DNA of 64,000 bases from Campylobacter sp. RM16189. GTDB taxonomy: Bacteria; Campylobacterota; Campylobacteria; Campylobacterales; Campylobacteraceae. Position numbers and translations under genes: made by a program. The stretch lies in the NCBI RefSeq assembly GCF_012978815.1, contig NZ_LIWR01000006.1:1-64000 (forward strand). The letters are read 5' to 3'. Positions 19,232 to 28,528 of this stretch are shown piece by piece. The notes under the pieces are model-generated. The model was given only the letters and a program-made list of their open reading frames with translations, was not told where the DNA came from and ran no database searches. Each line of letters opens with the position of its first letter. Position 1 is the first letter of the stretch.

Positions 19232-20548
19232 ATGAAATACGCACATTTAAAACAGATTGAAACATATTTGGCTAAATTTAGAAAAATTACAGGTATCAAA
19301 AGAGCCTCGGATATGGCTATTTTGATACAGTTTGATTCTAAATTTGCTCTATTTTTTGACCTTAGCAAATCATCCTCGTCTATCTACTCAAATGACGATT
19401 TTATCGCTATAAAAGAATACAAAGCCCCATTTGATATAGCTCTAAAAAAAAGATTTTCAAACTCTAAAATTTTAGGCGTAAAAACTCTTGAAAACAATAG
19501 AATTTTAGAGTTTGTCTGTGTCCAAGAGGGTTCATATAAGAGTGTTAAAAATCATCTTTTTTTGGAATTTACAGGGCGCTTTACAAATGCGATAATAACC
19601 GATGAAAATGGCGTTATAATCGAGGCTTTAAGACATATTGAAAATAGCTTAAGACAGGTAAAACCAGGCAAAGTTTTAGTCCAGCTTGAACCAATAGAGA
19701 TAAGGGAAAAAGAGGTCGAAAGGATAGATGACTTTGAGCAGTTTTTTAAAGATGAATTTAAAAGGCTTAGCAGTAAAAATTTAGCAAATTTAAAAGATAT
19801 AAAATCGGCTCAAATTATAAAAAAAATCGAATCTTTAAAAGAGAGCATAGATGCTCTTGAAAGCCCAGATGAACTGGCAAATCAAAGTGAAATTTTAAGC
19901 AAAAACGCAACCTTGATATTAGCAAATTTACATAATTTAAAAGACTTTGATAGGGAGTTAAATTTAGTTGATTTTGACGGACAAAGCCTCAAAATTTCTA
20001 TCCCCGATACGCCAAAAAATAGTGCAAATTTATTTTTTACAAAATCAAAAAGACTAAAACAAAAATCAATTGGTGTCATAAATGAGAGGGCAAATTTAGA
20101 GGAAAAGTTGAGCTTTTATCAAAATTTACTAAATTTGATACAAAATGCAAAGACATCAAGCGAACTTGAAATTTTATATCCTAAAAAGACTCAATCAAAG
20201 CAAAAAGATGACAATAGTGACGGAGTCGAGAGCTTTTTTATAAGTGATTATAAAATCTTGGTTGGCAGAAACGAGAAAGGCAATATAGCTCTTTTAAAAA
20301 GCGCCAAAAAAGATGACATATGGCTTCATTTAAAAGATATCGCCTCGGCTCACGTTATAATCAAAACAGCAAAAATGTCGCCCAGTGAGGAAGTTTTAAA
20401 ATTTGCCGCTAAGCTTTGCGTGGAATTTAGCGTAAATGGAGCTGGAAATTACGAAGTGGATTACACAAAAAGAGCAAATGTCAAGATGAATGAGGGCGCT
20501 AATGTAAACTATACAGATTTTAAGACGATAGTAGTAGTAAAAGAGTAA
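19232..20548 (+). CDS. NFACT-family protein (RqcH/FbpA-like)
   Basis: A 439-residue protein with an N-terminal NFACT-N-like domain (LKQIETYLAKFRKITGI, then FLEFTGRFTNAIITDENG), a helical coiled-coil middle (about 190-330), and a C-terminal NFACT-R domain (DDIWLHLKDIASAHVII, GNYEVDYTKRANVK). Bacterial members bind stalled 50S-peptidyl-tRNA complexes and add C-terminal alanine tails for quality control; others were named fibronectin-binding proteins. Here the quality-control role is a family inference. Start choice between ATG 19223 and 19232 is open; the latter fits a leaderless mRNA from the TATAAT box just upstream. Synteny with cdsA and dxr matches C. jejuni as I recall it. Confidence 0.8.
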   Translation: MKYAHLKQIETYLAKFRKITGIKRASDMAILIQFDSKFALFFDLSKSSSSIYSNDDFIAIKEYKAPFDIALKKRFSNSKILGVKTLENNRILEFVCVQEGSYKSVKNHLFLEFTGRFTNAIITDENGVIIEALRHIENSLRQVKPGKVLVQLEPIEIREKEVERIDDFEQFFKDEFKRLSSKNLANLKDIKSAQIIKKIESLKESIDALESPDELANQSEILSKNATLILANLHNLKDFDRELNLVDFDGQSLKISIPDTPKNSANLFFTKSKRLKQKSIGVINERANLEEKLSFYQNLLNLIQNAKTSSELEILYPKKTQSKQKDDNSDGVESFFISDYKILVGRNEKGNIALLKSAKKDDIWLHLKDIASAHVIIKTAKMSPSEEVLKFAAKLCVEFSVNGAGNYEVDYTKRANVKMNEGANVNYTDFKTIVVVKE

Positions 20549-20559
20549 AAGGAGATAAA

Positions 20560-20892
20560 ATGCCTGTAACGCCTATCGGAAATACTATTTTTATCAACCA
20601 AAATATGAATATCGTCTCAAATAAACAGGCTGAGGTGCAAAATCGCTTTGATTTACAAAATTTAGCCGCAATGACTTTAAATGATGAAAAAAACGAAGAG
20701 GTTTCACAGGTGCGCCCGACCGAGGAGACATACAGGATAGATCCGCAACATCAGCATGAAAAATCCAAAAGCGATCAACAAGAGAGTGTTTTTGATGATG
20801 GGGAACAAAAAAATTTAAGCGATAAAGAGGCTGAAAATGATGACGCCATCGCAGATGAAACGGAAAAACCGATCTTAGATATTAAAATATAA
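20560..20892 (+). CDS. Small acidic hydrophilic protein of unknown function
   Basis: A 110-residue protein with a good AAGGAG site before its ATG, 11 bp after the NFACT gene and 37 bp before cdsA, so it is a real member of the operon. It has no signal peptide or membrane helix. The first 40 residues are mixed (MPVTPIGNTIFINQNM); the rest is rich in Glu, Asp, Gln and Lys and probably disordered. I recognise no domain. A gene of similar position exists in C. jejuni between the NFACT gene and cdsA (recalled synteny), which suggests a conserved genus-specific role. Confidence 0.65.
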   Translation: MPVTPIGNTIFINQNMNIVSNKQAEVQNRFDLQNLAAMTLNDEKNEEVSQVRPTEETYRIDPQHQHEKSKSDQQESVFDDGEQKNLSDKEAENDDAIADETEKPILDIKI

Positions 20893-20929
20893 GCAAAGTT
20901 TTTATAGAATTTCCAACTAAAGGAAACCC

Positions 20930-21661
20930 ATGAAAACACGTATAATCACAGGAGTTGCATTATTTCTGGCGGTTTTAGCTATTTTTATCATAGATAGCTA
21001 TCTTTTAAATTTCATAATTTTAGGCATTGTTTTATTCTTTTCATTTGTAGAAAGCGAAAAGCTTTATGGATTAAAAGAGAAGACTTTGGTCATAATAGCT
21101 ATGATTTTTTATCTTCTGGCTCCATTTTCAAACCCGGTATTTATAGCGATTTTGAGTGTTTTATTAGTGCTTAGCGTATTGGCACATTTTAAAAGCGAGA
21201 GCCTAAGATCGGTTTTACCTTTTTTATATCCAATGACGCCAATATTTCTTATTTGGATGCTCTATTCAGAATTTGGCATCGCATATCTTGCTTGGATGAT
21301 TTTAACAGTCGTTGCCTGCGATAGCGGAGCATACTTTGTAGGTAAATTTTATGGCAAAAGAGTCTTTAGTTTAACCTCTCCAAATAAGACTTGGGAGGGT
21401 GTAGCCGGTGGAATTTTTTTGGGTTCTTTCGTAGGTGCTTTTTTGGGGTATTTTGTTACCGAAGATATTTTGCATAGCCTGCTTACAAGCCTTTTTGTAG
21501 CGGCATTTGGAGTGTGGGGGGATCTGTTTGAGAGCTATTTAAAGCGAAATGCCGGTGTAAAAGATAGCGGAGATATATTTCCAGGACACGGCGGAATGCT
21601 TGATAGGATAGATGGGTATCTATTTGGCGTAGTTGCGATGCTTTGGATGCTTTCGTGGTAG
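20930..21661 (+). CDS. cdsA: Phosphatidate cytidylyltransferase
   Basis: Makes CDP-diacylglycerol from CTP and phosphatidic acid, the precursor of phosphatidylglycerol and phosphatidylethanolamine. The 243 residues form about seven membrane helices and end in the CdsA signature (SPNKTWEGVAGGIFLG, then GDLFESYLKRNAGVKDSG, FPGHGGMLDRIDG). It has an AAAGGAAA site before the ATG and overlaps dxr by 19 bp at its 3' end, indicating translational coupling. Confidence 0.95.
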   Translation: MKTRIITGVALFLAVLAIFIIDSYLLNFIILGIVLFFSFVESEKLYGLKEKTLVIIAMIFYLLAPFSNPVFIAILSVLLVLSVLAHFKSESLRSVLPFLYPMTPIFLIWMLYSEFGIAYLAWMILTVVACDSGAYFVGKFYGKRVFSLTSPNKTWEGVAGGIFLGSFVGAFLGYFVTEDILHSLLTSLFVAAFGVWGDLFESYLKRNAGVKDSGDIFPGHGGMLDRIDGYLFGVVAMLWMLSW

Positions 21662-22749
21662 TCTTAGGCTCAACCGGCTCCATAGGCAAGACTAGCCTAA
21701 ATTTGGCTACTAAATTCGATATAGAGGTTGAAGCGCTTAGTTGCAACTCAAACTACGAGCTTTTAAACGAGCAAATTTTAAAATTTAGGCCCAAATTTGT
21801 CTGTATAAATGATGAAAAGTTAGCTAAATTCGTTAAACATAAGCAAGTTTTTGTAGGAGAAAAAGGCATCTTAGATATGCTTGAAGCCTGCAAATCCAAT
21901 CTTGCGATAAACTCTCTTGTGGGCTTTGCAGGGCTTGCTCCGAGTGTTAAAATCCAAAATTTAGGCAAAAAACTAGCCCTTGCAAATAAAGAAAGCCTTG
22001 TTGTAGGTGGTAAATTTTTAAACACAAAAGCTATAAATCCGATAGATAGCGAGCACTTCGGGCTTAAATTTCTACTTGAAAATAAAACTCCGATTGATAG
22101 ACTCATCATAACCGCAAGCGGTGGAGCGTTTTATAAAACGCCTATAAAAGCGCTAAAAAACGTAAAGGCAAAAGACGCGCTAAAGCATCCAAACTGGGAC
22201 ATGGGCGCAAAGATCACGATAGATAGCGCCACGATGGCAAATAAGCTCTTTGAGGTTTTGGAAGCCTTTTGGCTCTTTGGCACGGATAAGATAGACGCGC
22301 TGATTGAGCCAACGTCGATGATACATGCACTTGTGGCGTTTAAAGACGGCTCAACTAGCGCGCACCTTTCAAAAACCGATATGAGCTTAGCCATAGCGCA
22401 TGCTATCTTAAACAAGCGTGATTTAAGCTCGCAAATAACTGCAAATTTAGATCTGCTCGCACTTAAAAACATCAAATTTCACAAGATAAATTTGAAAAAA
22501 TATCCGATTTTCTCGCTTAAAGAGCAGCTTCTTAATAATCCTGATTTAGGTGTGGTTGTAAATAGAGCCAATGAGAGTTGTGTCTATAAATTTTTAAAAG
22601 GCGAGTGTGGATTTTTAGATATTTCAAGGGTAACTTTATCTAGCGTTAAGAAATTTCAAGATATTAAAATTTCAAATTTAGATGATGTTTTTGAAGTTGA
22701 TAGAGAAGTTGAAATTTGGACGCAAAAAGAGCTTAGCAAAAGGAATTAA
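21643..22749 (+). CDS. dxr: 1-deoxy-D-xylulose 5-phosphate reductoisomerase
   Basis: NADPH-dependent enzyme converting DXP to MEP in the non-mevalonate isoprenoid pathway. The NADPH-binding GSTGSIGKTSLNLA is at the start, ALANKESLVVGG near residue 115, the metal and substrate region TASGGAF and HPNWDMGAKITIDSATM near 150-190, and EPTSMIHALV near 225. At 368 residues it is slightly shorter than the E. coli enzyme. The ATG at 21643 lies inside the cdsA end; an in-frame GTG at 21655 directly before the Rossmann strand is an alternative start. Confidence 0.95.
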   Translation: MDAFVVVLGSTGSIGKTSLNLATKFDIEVEALSCNSNYELLNEQILKFRPKFVCINDEKLAKFVKHKQVFVGEKGILDMLEACKSNLAINSLVGFAGLAPSVKIQNLGKKLALANKESLVVGGKFLNTKAINPIDSEHFGLKFLLENKTPIDRLIITASGGAFYKTPIKALKNVKAKDALKHPNWDMGAKITIDSATMANKLFEVLEAFWLFGTDKIDALIEPTSMIHALVAFKDGSTSAHLSKTDMSLAIAHAILNKRDLSSQITANLDLLALKNIKFHKINLKKYPIFSLKEQLLNNPDLGVVVNRANESCVYKFLKGECGFLDISRVTLSSVKKFQDIKISNLDDVFEVDREVEIWTQKELSKRN

Positions 22750-23994
22750 ATGGAAAATAGGTATGAGGGATATAAATTTAGACTAAAAGACAGCCTCATA
22801 GGCGTTCAGTTTTTGTTTGTGGCGTTTGGCGCGCTTGTTTTAGTGCCGATTTTAACGGGACTTGATACGAGTGTAGCGCTTTTTACTGCTGGTATTGGAA
22901 CCTTGCTTTTTCAGTTTGTTACACGCAAAAATGTGCCGCCGATCTTTTTGGCTTCTAGTTTCGCTTTTATTGCTCCCATTACTTTTAGTATCGAAAAATG
23001 GGGGATTCCCGCTACTATGGGTGGCATAGTATTCACGGGATTTTTCTATGTGATTTTAAGTCTTTTGGTTAGATTTAGAGGGGAGTCATTTTTACATAAA
23101 CTGCTTCCTCCTGTAGTCGTTGGACCGGTGATTGTGACTATAGGACTTATTCTATCGCCTGCGGCTGTTAATATGGCTATGGGCAAGGGAAATGAGGCTA
23201 TGTATACTCAAAATGAGGCTATGACTGTAGCGTTTATATCATTGATTGCGACTATTTGCGTGATGATGTTTGCGAAAGGGATGTTTAGATTGATTCCGAT
23301 TTTATTTGGAATTGTGGTGGGATACATCGTATCTTTTTTTATGGGCATGGTAAATTTTACTCCGATTTTTGAATCCGCTTGGTTTAGGATACCAAATTTC
23401 ACCGCACCTACGTTTGAATTTGAGCCTATTATTTATATGATTCCTATCGCTATTGCGCCTGCTATCGAGCACATAGGAGATATGCTTGCTATCAGTAATG
23501 TCACTAAAGAAAATTTCTTAGAAAACCCTGGGCTTAAAAACACTCTTCTTGGAGATGGGCTTGCCACTAGTCTTGCGGCTTGCTTTGGCGGACCTCCGAA
23601 CACTACTTACTCTGAAGTTACTGGAGCTGTTAGCATCACTAAAGCTTACAATCCAGCCATTATGACCTTTGCTGCGATTACTGCGATACTGCTTGCCTTT
23701 GTAGGCAAACTTGGCGCAGTGCTTGCCACTATCCCGACTCCTGTTGTGGGCGGTATTATGCTGCTGCTTTTTGGTATCATCGCTTCTGTGGGTATTGAGA
23801 CGCTTATTAAGCATAATGTCGATTTGGCAGAGCCAAGAAATATGATAATCGTAGCGCTTATTTTTGTTTGCGCTATCGGCGGAATGCTACTTGATTTTGG
23901 TCTGGTTAGCTTTTCAGGCGTTGGTCTTGGAGCGGTAGTCGGCATAGTATTAAATTTAATACTGCCAAAAACCAAACATTATGAAGGATTTTAA
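22750..23994 (+). CDS. Uracil/xanthine permease (NCS2 family)
   Basis: A 414-residue inner-membrane transporter with about 14 helices. NCS2 motifs are present: PPIFLASSFAFIAPI, the substrate region PIAIAPAIEHIGDMLAIS near residue 230, and FGGPPNTTYSEVTGAVSITKAYNP near 275. The Glu in IEHIGD is the key residue in UraA. Uracil is the likely substrate because upp (uracil phosphoribosyltransferase) is also in the window, though not adjacent. The gene starts directly after dxr (no gap) and ends 2 bp before tsaD. Confidence 0.88.
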   Translation: MENRYEGYKFRLKDSLIGVQFLFVAFGALVLVPILTGLDTSVALFTAGIGTLLFQFVTRKNVPPIFLASSFAFIAPITFSIEKWGIPATMGGIVFTGFFYVILSLLVRFRGESFLHKLLPPVVVGPVIVTIGLILSPAAVNMAMGKGNEAMYTQNEAMTVAFISLIATICVMMFAKGMFRLIPILFGIVVGYIVSFFMGMVNFTPIFESAWFRIPNFTAPTFEFEPIIYMIPIAIAPAIEHIGDMLAISNVTKENFLENPGLKNTLLGDGLATSLAACFGGPPNTTYSEVTGAVSITKAYNPAIMTFAAITAILLAFVGKLGAVLATIPTPVVGGIMLLLFGIIASVGIETLIKHNVDLAEPRNMIIVALIFVCAIGGMLLDFGLVSFSGVGLGAVVGIVLNLILPKTKHYEGF

Positions 23995-23996
23995 CG

Positions 23997-24998
23997 GTGA
24001 TTTTAGGTATCGAAAGCAGTTGTGACGATAGTTCCGTCGCTCTGCTTGACATCAAAAGCTTAAAGCTTATCTACCATAAAAAAATTTCTCAAGACGAGCA
24101 GCACTCGAAATTTGGCGGAGTAGTGCCTGAGCTTGCGGCAAGGCTTCATACTGCCGCTTTACCGAAGCTGCTTGAAGAGATAAGGCCAAATTTCAAGGAC
24201 ATCAAGGCTATCGCCGTGACAAACGAGCCTGGGCTTACCGTAAGCTTGGTGGGCGGAGTTAGCATGGCAAAGGCGCTTAGTATCTCGCTAAATGTGCCTT
24301 TAATAGCCGTAAATCACCTTATCGGACACATCTACTCGCTATTTTTAGAAAGCGAGGCACGCTTCCCGCTTGGGGTGATGCTTGTTAGTGGCGGACATAC
24401 TATGATACTTGATATAGATGAAAAGGGTGATATCAAGCTGCTTGCTTCGACTATGGACGATAGCTTTGGCGAGAGCTTTGATAAGGTTGCTAAGATGCTT
24501 GATCTTGGCTATCCGGGTGGTGCAGAGGTCGAAAAAGCGGCTAAAAACGGCAAGGAAAGATTTAGCTTTACCGTGCCGCTTCTTGGAGATCCTCGCATGG
24601 CATATAGCTTTTCTGGGCTTAAAAATCAGGTTAGAGTCGAGATAGAAAAGCTAAAAGAGAGCGGAAATTTAAGCGAGCAAGATATCAGCGACATCTGCTA
24701 CGCCTTTGAAAATGCCGCTTGCAAGCACATCATGAATAAGCTTGAAAAAGTTTTTAAAGAGCGAAAATTTAAACGTTTTGGTGTGGTTGGAGGCGCAAGT
24801 GCAAATCTAAATTTACGCTCAAGAATCGAAAATTTATGCTCTAAATTTGAGTGTGAGCTTCTGCTTGCACCGCTTAAATTTTGTTCTGATAATGCTGCCA
24901 TGATAGCTAGAGCAGGGCGTGAAAAATACCTGAAAAAAGAGTTTGTGAAATTTAACGATCTAAAGATAAATCCGCGTATTAAATTTGATGAGGCTTAA
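23997..24998 (+). CDS. tsaD: tRNA threonylcarbamoyladenosine synthesis protein TsaD
   Basis: Transfers the threonylcarbamoyl group to A37 of ANN-decoding tRNAs, working with TsaB, TsaE and TsaC. The 333-residue protein begins ILGIESSCDDSSVA and contains the metal-binding HxxxH in NHLIGHIYSL, the nucleotide loop VSGGHT, and late VGGASANLNLR. The start codon is GTG at 23997, 2 bp after the permease stop, with GAAGGA upstream. Last gene of the NFACT-cdsA-dxr-permease-tsaD run. Confidence 0.95.
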   Translation: MILGIESSCDDSSVALLDIKSLKLIYHKKISQDEQHSKFGGVVPELAARLHTAALPKLLEEIRPNFKDIKAIAVTNEPGLTVSLVGGVSMAKALSISLNVPLIAVNHLIGHIYSLFLESEARFPLGVMLVSGGHTMILDIDEKGDIKLLASTMDDSFGESFDKVAKMLDLGYPGGAEVEKAAKNGKERFSFTVPLLGDPRMAYSFSGLKNQVRVEIEKLKESGNLSEQDISDICYAFENAACKHIMNKLEKVFKERKFKRFGVVGGASANLNLRSRIENLCSKFECELLLAPLKFCSDNAAMIARAGREKYLKKEFVKFNDLKINPRIKFDEA

Positions 24999-25022
24999 TA
25001 AACTCGCACAGTTTTGACTTGG

Positions 25023-25880
25023 TTAAATTTGCTCTTTTATAAAAGCTAAAATTTCATCTTTTTGGTCTAAAAACTCTTTTGAGATAACGACAAATTCATT
25101 GCTTTTTAAATTTGAGGTTTGATAAAGCGGTGGATTTTGAGTTTTTAGATCTATCATCACTGCGCCCGCTTCGCTAGCCACAACTTCGCCTGCCGCGTTA
25201 TCCCAGATCGAACTTGGGCTAAATCTAGCGTAAATTTCAGCTGTGCCCTCAGCGATTTTGCAAAATTTGATAGCCGAGCTTAAGCGAAGAGGCTCTAAAT
25301 TTAGCTTTTGGCTGAGTAGAAGCGGGATTTGATTTTTGCCGTATCTGCTTATAGCCATTCGTTTTTGGGATTTGTTTGCTAAATTTTGCTTTGAAAATGA
25401 AGCGATCTGATCTTGAATAGAGCTAAAATTCTTAAGCTTTTCATAATGTGTGCCAAGACCTTTTGCGGCAAAATAAATTTCATTTGAGATAGGCACGTAA
25501 ATCACTCCAAGAATTGGGCGGGAGTTTTGAATAAGCGCGGTACATACGCAAAATTCACCAACTCCGCTTATAAAATCATTTGTGCCGTCAAGTGGATCGA
25601 TGAGCCAAAATTCGCTTGCGTTTTCATCTAAAATTTTCTCTTCCGAGCAAATAGGCAAGCCGCTTTTGCTTAAAATTTCAAAAATTTTATCGTTTGAGGC
25701 TAAGTCCGCTTGGGTTACAGGCGATTTGTCCGGTTTTATGTAAATTTCGTAAGCGCGTGCCTCATCTTTTTTATTAATAGGCATTAAAATTTCGCTACTT
25801 TGATAAAATTTCAAAATCTCTTTTCCGCCTTCAAAAGTGGCACTTTTAGCTAGCTCAAGTAAAAATTTCAGGTCTTTCAT
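25023..25880 (-). CDS. cysQ: 3'(2'),5'-bisphosphate nucleotidase / inositol monophosphatase family
   Basis: Metal-dependent phosphatase expected to degrade 3'-phosphoadenosine 5'-phosphate from sulfate assimilation. The 285-residue protein carries the family metal site: E in SEEKIL, WLIDPLDGTNDFISG near residue 95, and the C-terminal WDNAAGEVVASEAGA. The position next to gltA matches the C. jejuni cysQ locus as recalled. Substrate could also be an inositol or sugar phosphate, as the family is not specific by sequence. It converges on tsaD with only 24 bp between and no obvious hairpin. Confidence 0.8.
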   Translation of the reverse strand: MKDLKFLLELAKSATFEGGKEILKFYQSSEILMPINKKDEARAYEIYIKPDKSPVTQADLASNDKIFEILSKSGLPICSEEKILDENASEFWLIDPLDGTNDFISGVGEFCVCTALIQNSRPILGVIYVPISNEIYFAAKGLGTHYEKLKNFSSIQDQIASFSKQNLANKSQKRMAISRYGKNQIPLLLSQKLNLEPLRLSSAIKFCKIAEGTAEIYARFSPSSIWDNAAGEVVASEAGAVMIDLKTQNPPLYQTSNLKSNEFVVISKEFLDQKDEILAFIKEQI

Positions 25881-25950
25881 TTTAATCCAAATTTATAGAT
25901 ATAACATTGTGCAATCAGCTTAAAAATTTAAACTTTGCTCACTTTGATTT

Positions 25951-26050
25951 TTAATCAAGGGGGGGGGCTGCTCAGAGTTACGAGACCCGCTCCGCCCCCT
26001 TTACCCCCCCCCACATAGGGCGACGTTATAAGTTGCTGTGCTTTGCACAG
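25951..26050. repeat. GC-rich element with opposed G9 and C9 tracts
   Basis: In the 179-bp gap between cysQ and gltA lies an island quite unlike the AT-rich surroundings. A run of nine G (25959-25967) and a run of nine C (26004-26012) face each other across 36 bp that includes CTGCTCAGAG, ACGAGACCCGCTCC and GCCCCC. A small perfect hairpin CTGTGC-TTT-GCACAG follows just before the gltA stop. It looks like a dispersed repeat or mobile-palindrome unit, but only one copy is seen in this window. Confidence 0.55.
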
Positions 26051-26059
26051 GTTTAAAAA

Positions 26060-27334
26060 TCAAGACGGCGTTCGGTTTGTCTCTCCGACATAAAGCTGTC
26101 TAGGACGAACGATCTTGATCGTATCTTGCTCTTTTAGCTCTATCCACTGACTTATCCAGCCCGGAGTTCTGCCGATAACGAAAATAACAGCAAACATATC
26201 ATTTGGTATAGACAGTGCCTTTAAGATAAGACCGGAGTAAAAATCCACGTTCGGATAGAGGTTGCGTGAGATGAAATACTCATCTTGAAGCGCGATCTCT
26301 TCGATCTTTTTGGCGATTTTTAAAAGCTCGGTATTGATACCGATCTCATCAAACAGCTGATCGCACATCTTTTTAAGCACTCTTGCGCGCGGGTCGAAAT
26401 TCTTATAGACACGGTGACCAAAGCCCATGAGTCTAAACGGATCGTTTTTGTCTTTTGCGCGAGCGATGTATTTTTCTACATTTGCGACCGAGCCTATCTC
26501 CTCAAGCTGGCGTATGACGCCTTCGTTTGCTCCGCCGTGCGCCCAGCCCCAAAGCGCTCCGATACCTGCTGATATGCAAGCGTAAGGGTGGGCGTGAGTT
26601 GAGCCAACCGTGCGAACGGTCGTGGTTGAAGCGTTTTGCTCGTGATCGGCATGCAGCATAAATACAGTATCAAGCGCCTTTACTTCGATAGGTTTTAGAT
26701 CCACATGCTCATATGGATAGCTTCTCATCATGTAGAGGAAATTTTCCGTAAAGCCGCGGTCTAAATTTGGATAAATGATCGGAAGTCCGCGAGAGTAGCG
26801 GTAGCTAAACGCGGCTATGGTAGGGATTTTAGCAATTATACGCATAGCCATTTCGTGGTATTCTTCGGGTTTATCCATATTAAGATGATCAAAATAAAAC
26901 GCACTAAGCGCAGAAACGCTAGCTTGCAAGATCGCCATAGGGTGAGCCTTACTAGGAAAAGCGTCAAAAATTTTAAGCATGCCTTCGTGTATAAACGAGC
27001 GCTTTTTAAGCTCAAGCCTAAAATCATCATACTCTTTTTCGTTTGGAAGCTCTTTGTTTAAAAGCAGGTAAGCAACATCTAAAAATGTCTTGTTTTCGGC
27101 AAGATACGCTATATCGTATCCGCGGTGCATAAGCTCGCCTTTAAGCCCGTCTATGTAGGTGATAGATGAGCGACACATCGCGGTTGAGGTGTATCCGCGG
27201 TCAAAAGTAAACATGCCCGTATCTGTAAAAAATGTCGATATATCTATGACATCTGGCCCCATTGTGCCTTGTAAAATCGGAAATTCGTAGCTCTTGCCGT
27301 TTCTGTTGTCGATAAGCGTGACTGTATTTGACAT
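26060..27334 (-). CDS. gltA: Citrate synthase
   Basis: Condenses oxaloacetate and acetyl-CoA, first step of the TCA cycle. At 424 residues it is the hexameric type II length. Motifs include SITYIDGLKGELMHRGYDI, the catalytic His region LHADHEQNASTTTVRTVGS, GALWGWAHGGANEGV, and FGHRVYKNFDPRA with the late catalytic Asp in NVDFYSGL. A GGAG site precedes the ATG. The antiporter gene lies upstream on the same strand with a 15-bp gap, so the two may be co-transcribed. Confidence 0.96.
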   Translation of the reverse strand: MSNTVTLIDNRNGKSYEFPILQGTMGPDVIDISTFFTDTGMFTFDRGYTSTAMCRSSITYIDGLKGELMHRGYDIAYLAENKTFLDVAYLLLNKELPNEKEYDDFRLELKKRSFIHEGMLKIFDAFPSKAHPMAILQASVSALSAFYFDHLNMDKPEEYHEMAMRIIAKIPTIAAFSYRYSRGLPIIYPNLDRGFTENFLYMMRSYPYEHVDLKPIEVKALDTVFMLHADHEQNASTTTVRTVGSTHAHPYACISAGIGALWGWAHGGANEGVIRQLEEIGSVANVEKYIARAKDKNDPFRLMGFGHRVYKNFDPRARVLKKMCDQLFDEIGINTELLKIAKKIEEIALQDEYFISRNLYPNVDFYSGLILKALSIPNDMFAVIFVIGRTPGWISQWIELKEQDTIKIVRPRQLYVGETNRTPS

Positions 27335-27349
27335 TTTGGCTCCTTTGGT

Positions 27350-28528
27350 TTACGTTTTTAAACTTTTATTTTTATAACCCATAATAATTTTAATACCTAT
27401 GGTGACTATTATAGCCTGAGTTAGGCTTGCTAGTATGAAAGAGAAATAAAAATTTTCACTGATATTGTTTGACTTGTGAGCTATGGTAGCAACAGCTATG
27501 AGAAGAGTAAGCGGCATAGAGTGAGATAGTGCATAAAGTATCATTTTTTTAAAGCCTAAGATATTTAAAAATACAAAGCTAGAAATAATCCTAAATCCTA
27601 TCATTACTCCCACTATCAAAGCCGCATCTTTTACCACTCCATCTATCATAAAGGCATTTAATTTAAACGTAGATCCGATGTATACGAAGAAAGTTGGCAC
27701 TAAAAAGCCAAAACCAAAGCTCGCAAGCTTGTGAGGCAGGTCTTTTTTGTGATCAAAAAACGATGCGATAAAGGTTCCTGCGACAAATGCGCCAAACGCT
27801 ATCTCTAAATTTAGATAGAGCATCAAAGCGATTATGCTGAAAAATAGTGCCATACAGAGCCTAATATCTCTTTCTGAGTTATCGTAATACGGCATTAAGA
27901 TCACTTTAAGTTGAGGATACCACCAGAATAGAACATTTAAAATTTTAAATCCTATCATACTAAATATTAAAAATCCTACTAAATATATGATAGAAAATAG
28001 TAGCTCACTACCTGCTCCAAATTTCATATAAGCGCCCACAAATGTAAGCAAGATGATGCTAATAACCTCTCCTATGGATGCTATTAGCATGCCTATATTT
28101 AGCCACTCTTCTTCTCTGCCGTACTCTTTAAAGAGTGTAAATATCATGCCGACTGCCATAATAGGGATAATTAAAATAAACAATCTGTTTAAATCAAATC
28201 CAAAGGTAAGAAGTGCCGAGAGCAGGTATAGTATCAAAATATAGACAATTCCGGCTTTTAAAATCTTTTTGTCGATAGTAAAAAAGAGCTTAAGATCGAC
28301 TTCTGTGCCCGCAAGAAACATAAGATAAAAAAATCCTACTTCGCTAACTATATGAAAGATGTCGTTATATCCTATTAGTCCTAGATAACCTGCTATAGAG
28401 CCTAAAATAATCTCAATAGGAGCGATTGGAATTCTTAGAATTTTTGAAAAATATGGTGATGTAAATATGATAAATGCTAAAACAATAAGTATGCTAAGTC
28501 CGCTTGCTCCGTCTGTTTGCAAAATCAA
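27350..28528 (-). CDS. Cation:proton antiporter (CPA2/KefB-type membrane domain)
   Basis: A 392-residue protein of 11-13 membrane helices resembling the transport domain of CPA2 antiporters: PIEIILGSIAGYLGLIGY, FYLMFLAGTEVDLKLFF, and GAFVAGTFIASFFDHKKDLPHKLASFGFGF broken by a charged loop. It lacks the cytoplasmic RCK/TrkA-N regulatory domain of KefB/KefC, so it may be a simple Na+/H+ or K+/H+ exchanger. The ion is not determinable from sequence. It is upstream of gltA by 15 bp, the same order recalled for C. jejuni. Confidence 0.82.
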   Translation of the reverse strand: MILQTDGASGLSILIVLAFIIFTSPYFSKILRIPIAPIEIILGSIAGYLGLIGYNDIFHIVSEVGFFYLMFLAGTEVDLKLFFTIDKKILKAGIVYILILYLLSALLTFGFDLNRLFILIIPIMAVGMIFTLFKEYGREEEWLNIGMLIASIGEVISIILLTFVGAYMKFGAGSELLFSIIYLVGFLIFSMIGFKILNVLFWWYPQLKVILMPYYDNSERDIRLCMALFFSIIALMLYLNLEIAFGAFVAGTFIASFFDHKKDLPHKLASFGFGFLVPTFFVYIGSTFKLNAFMIDGVVKDAALIVGVMIGFRIISSFVFLNILGFKKMILYALSHSMPLTLLIAVATIAHKSNNISENFYFSFILASLTQAIIVTIGIKIIMGYKNKSLKT

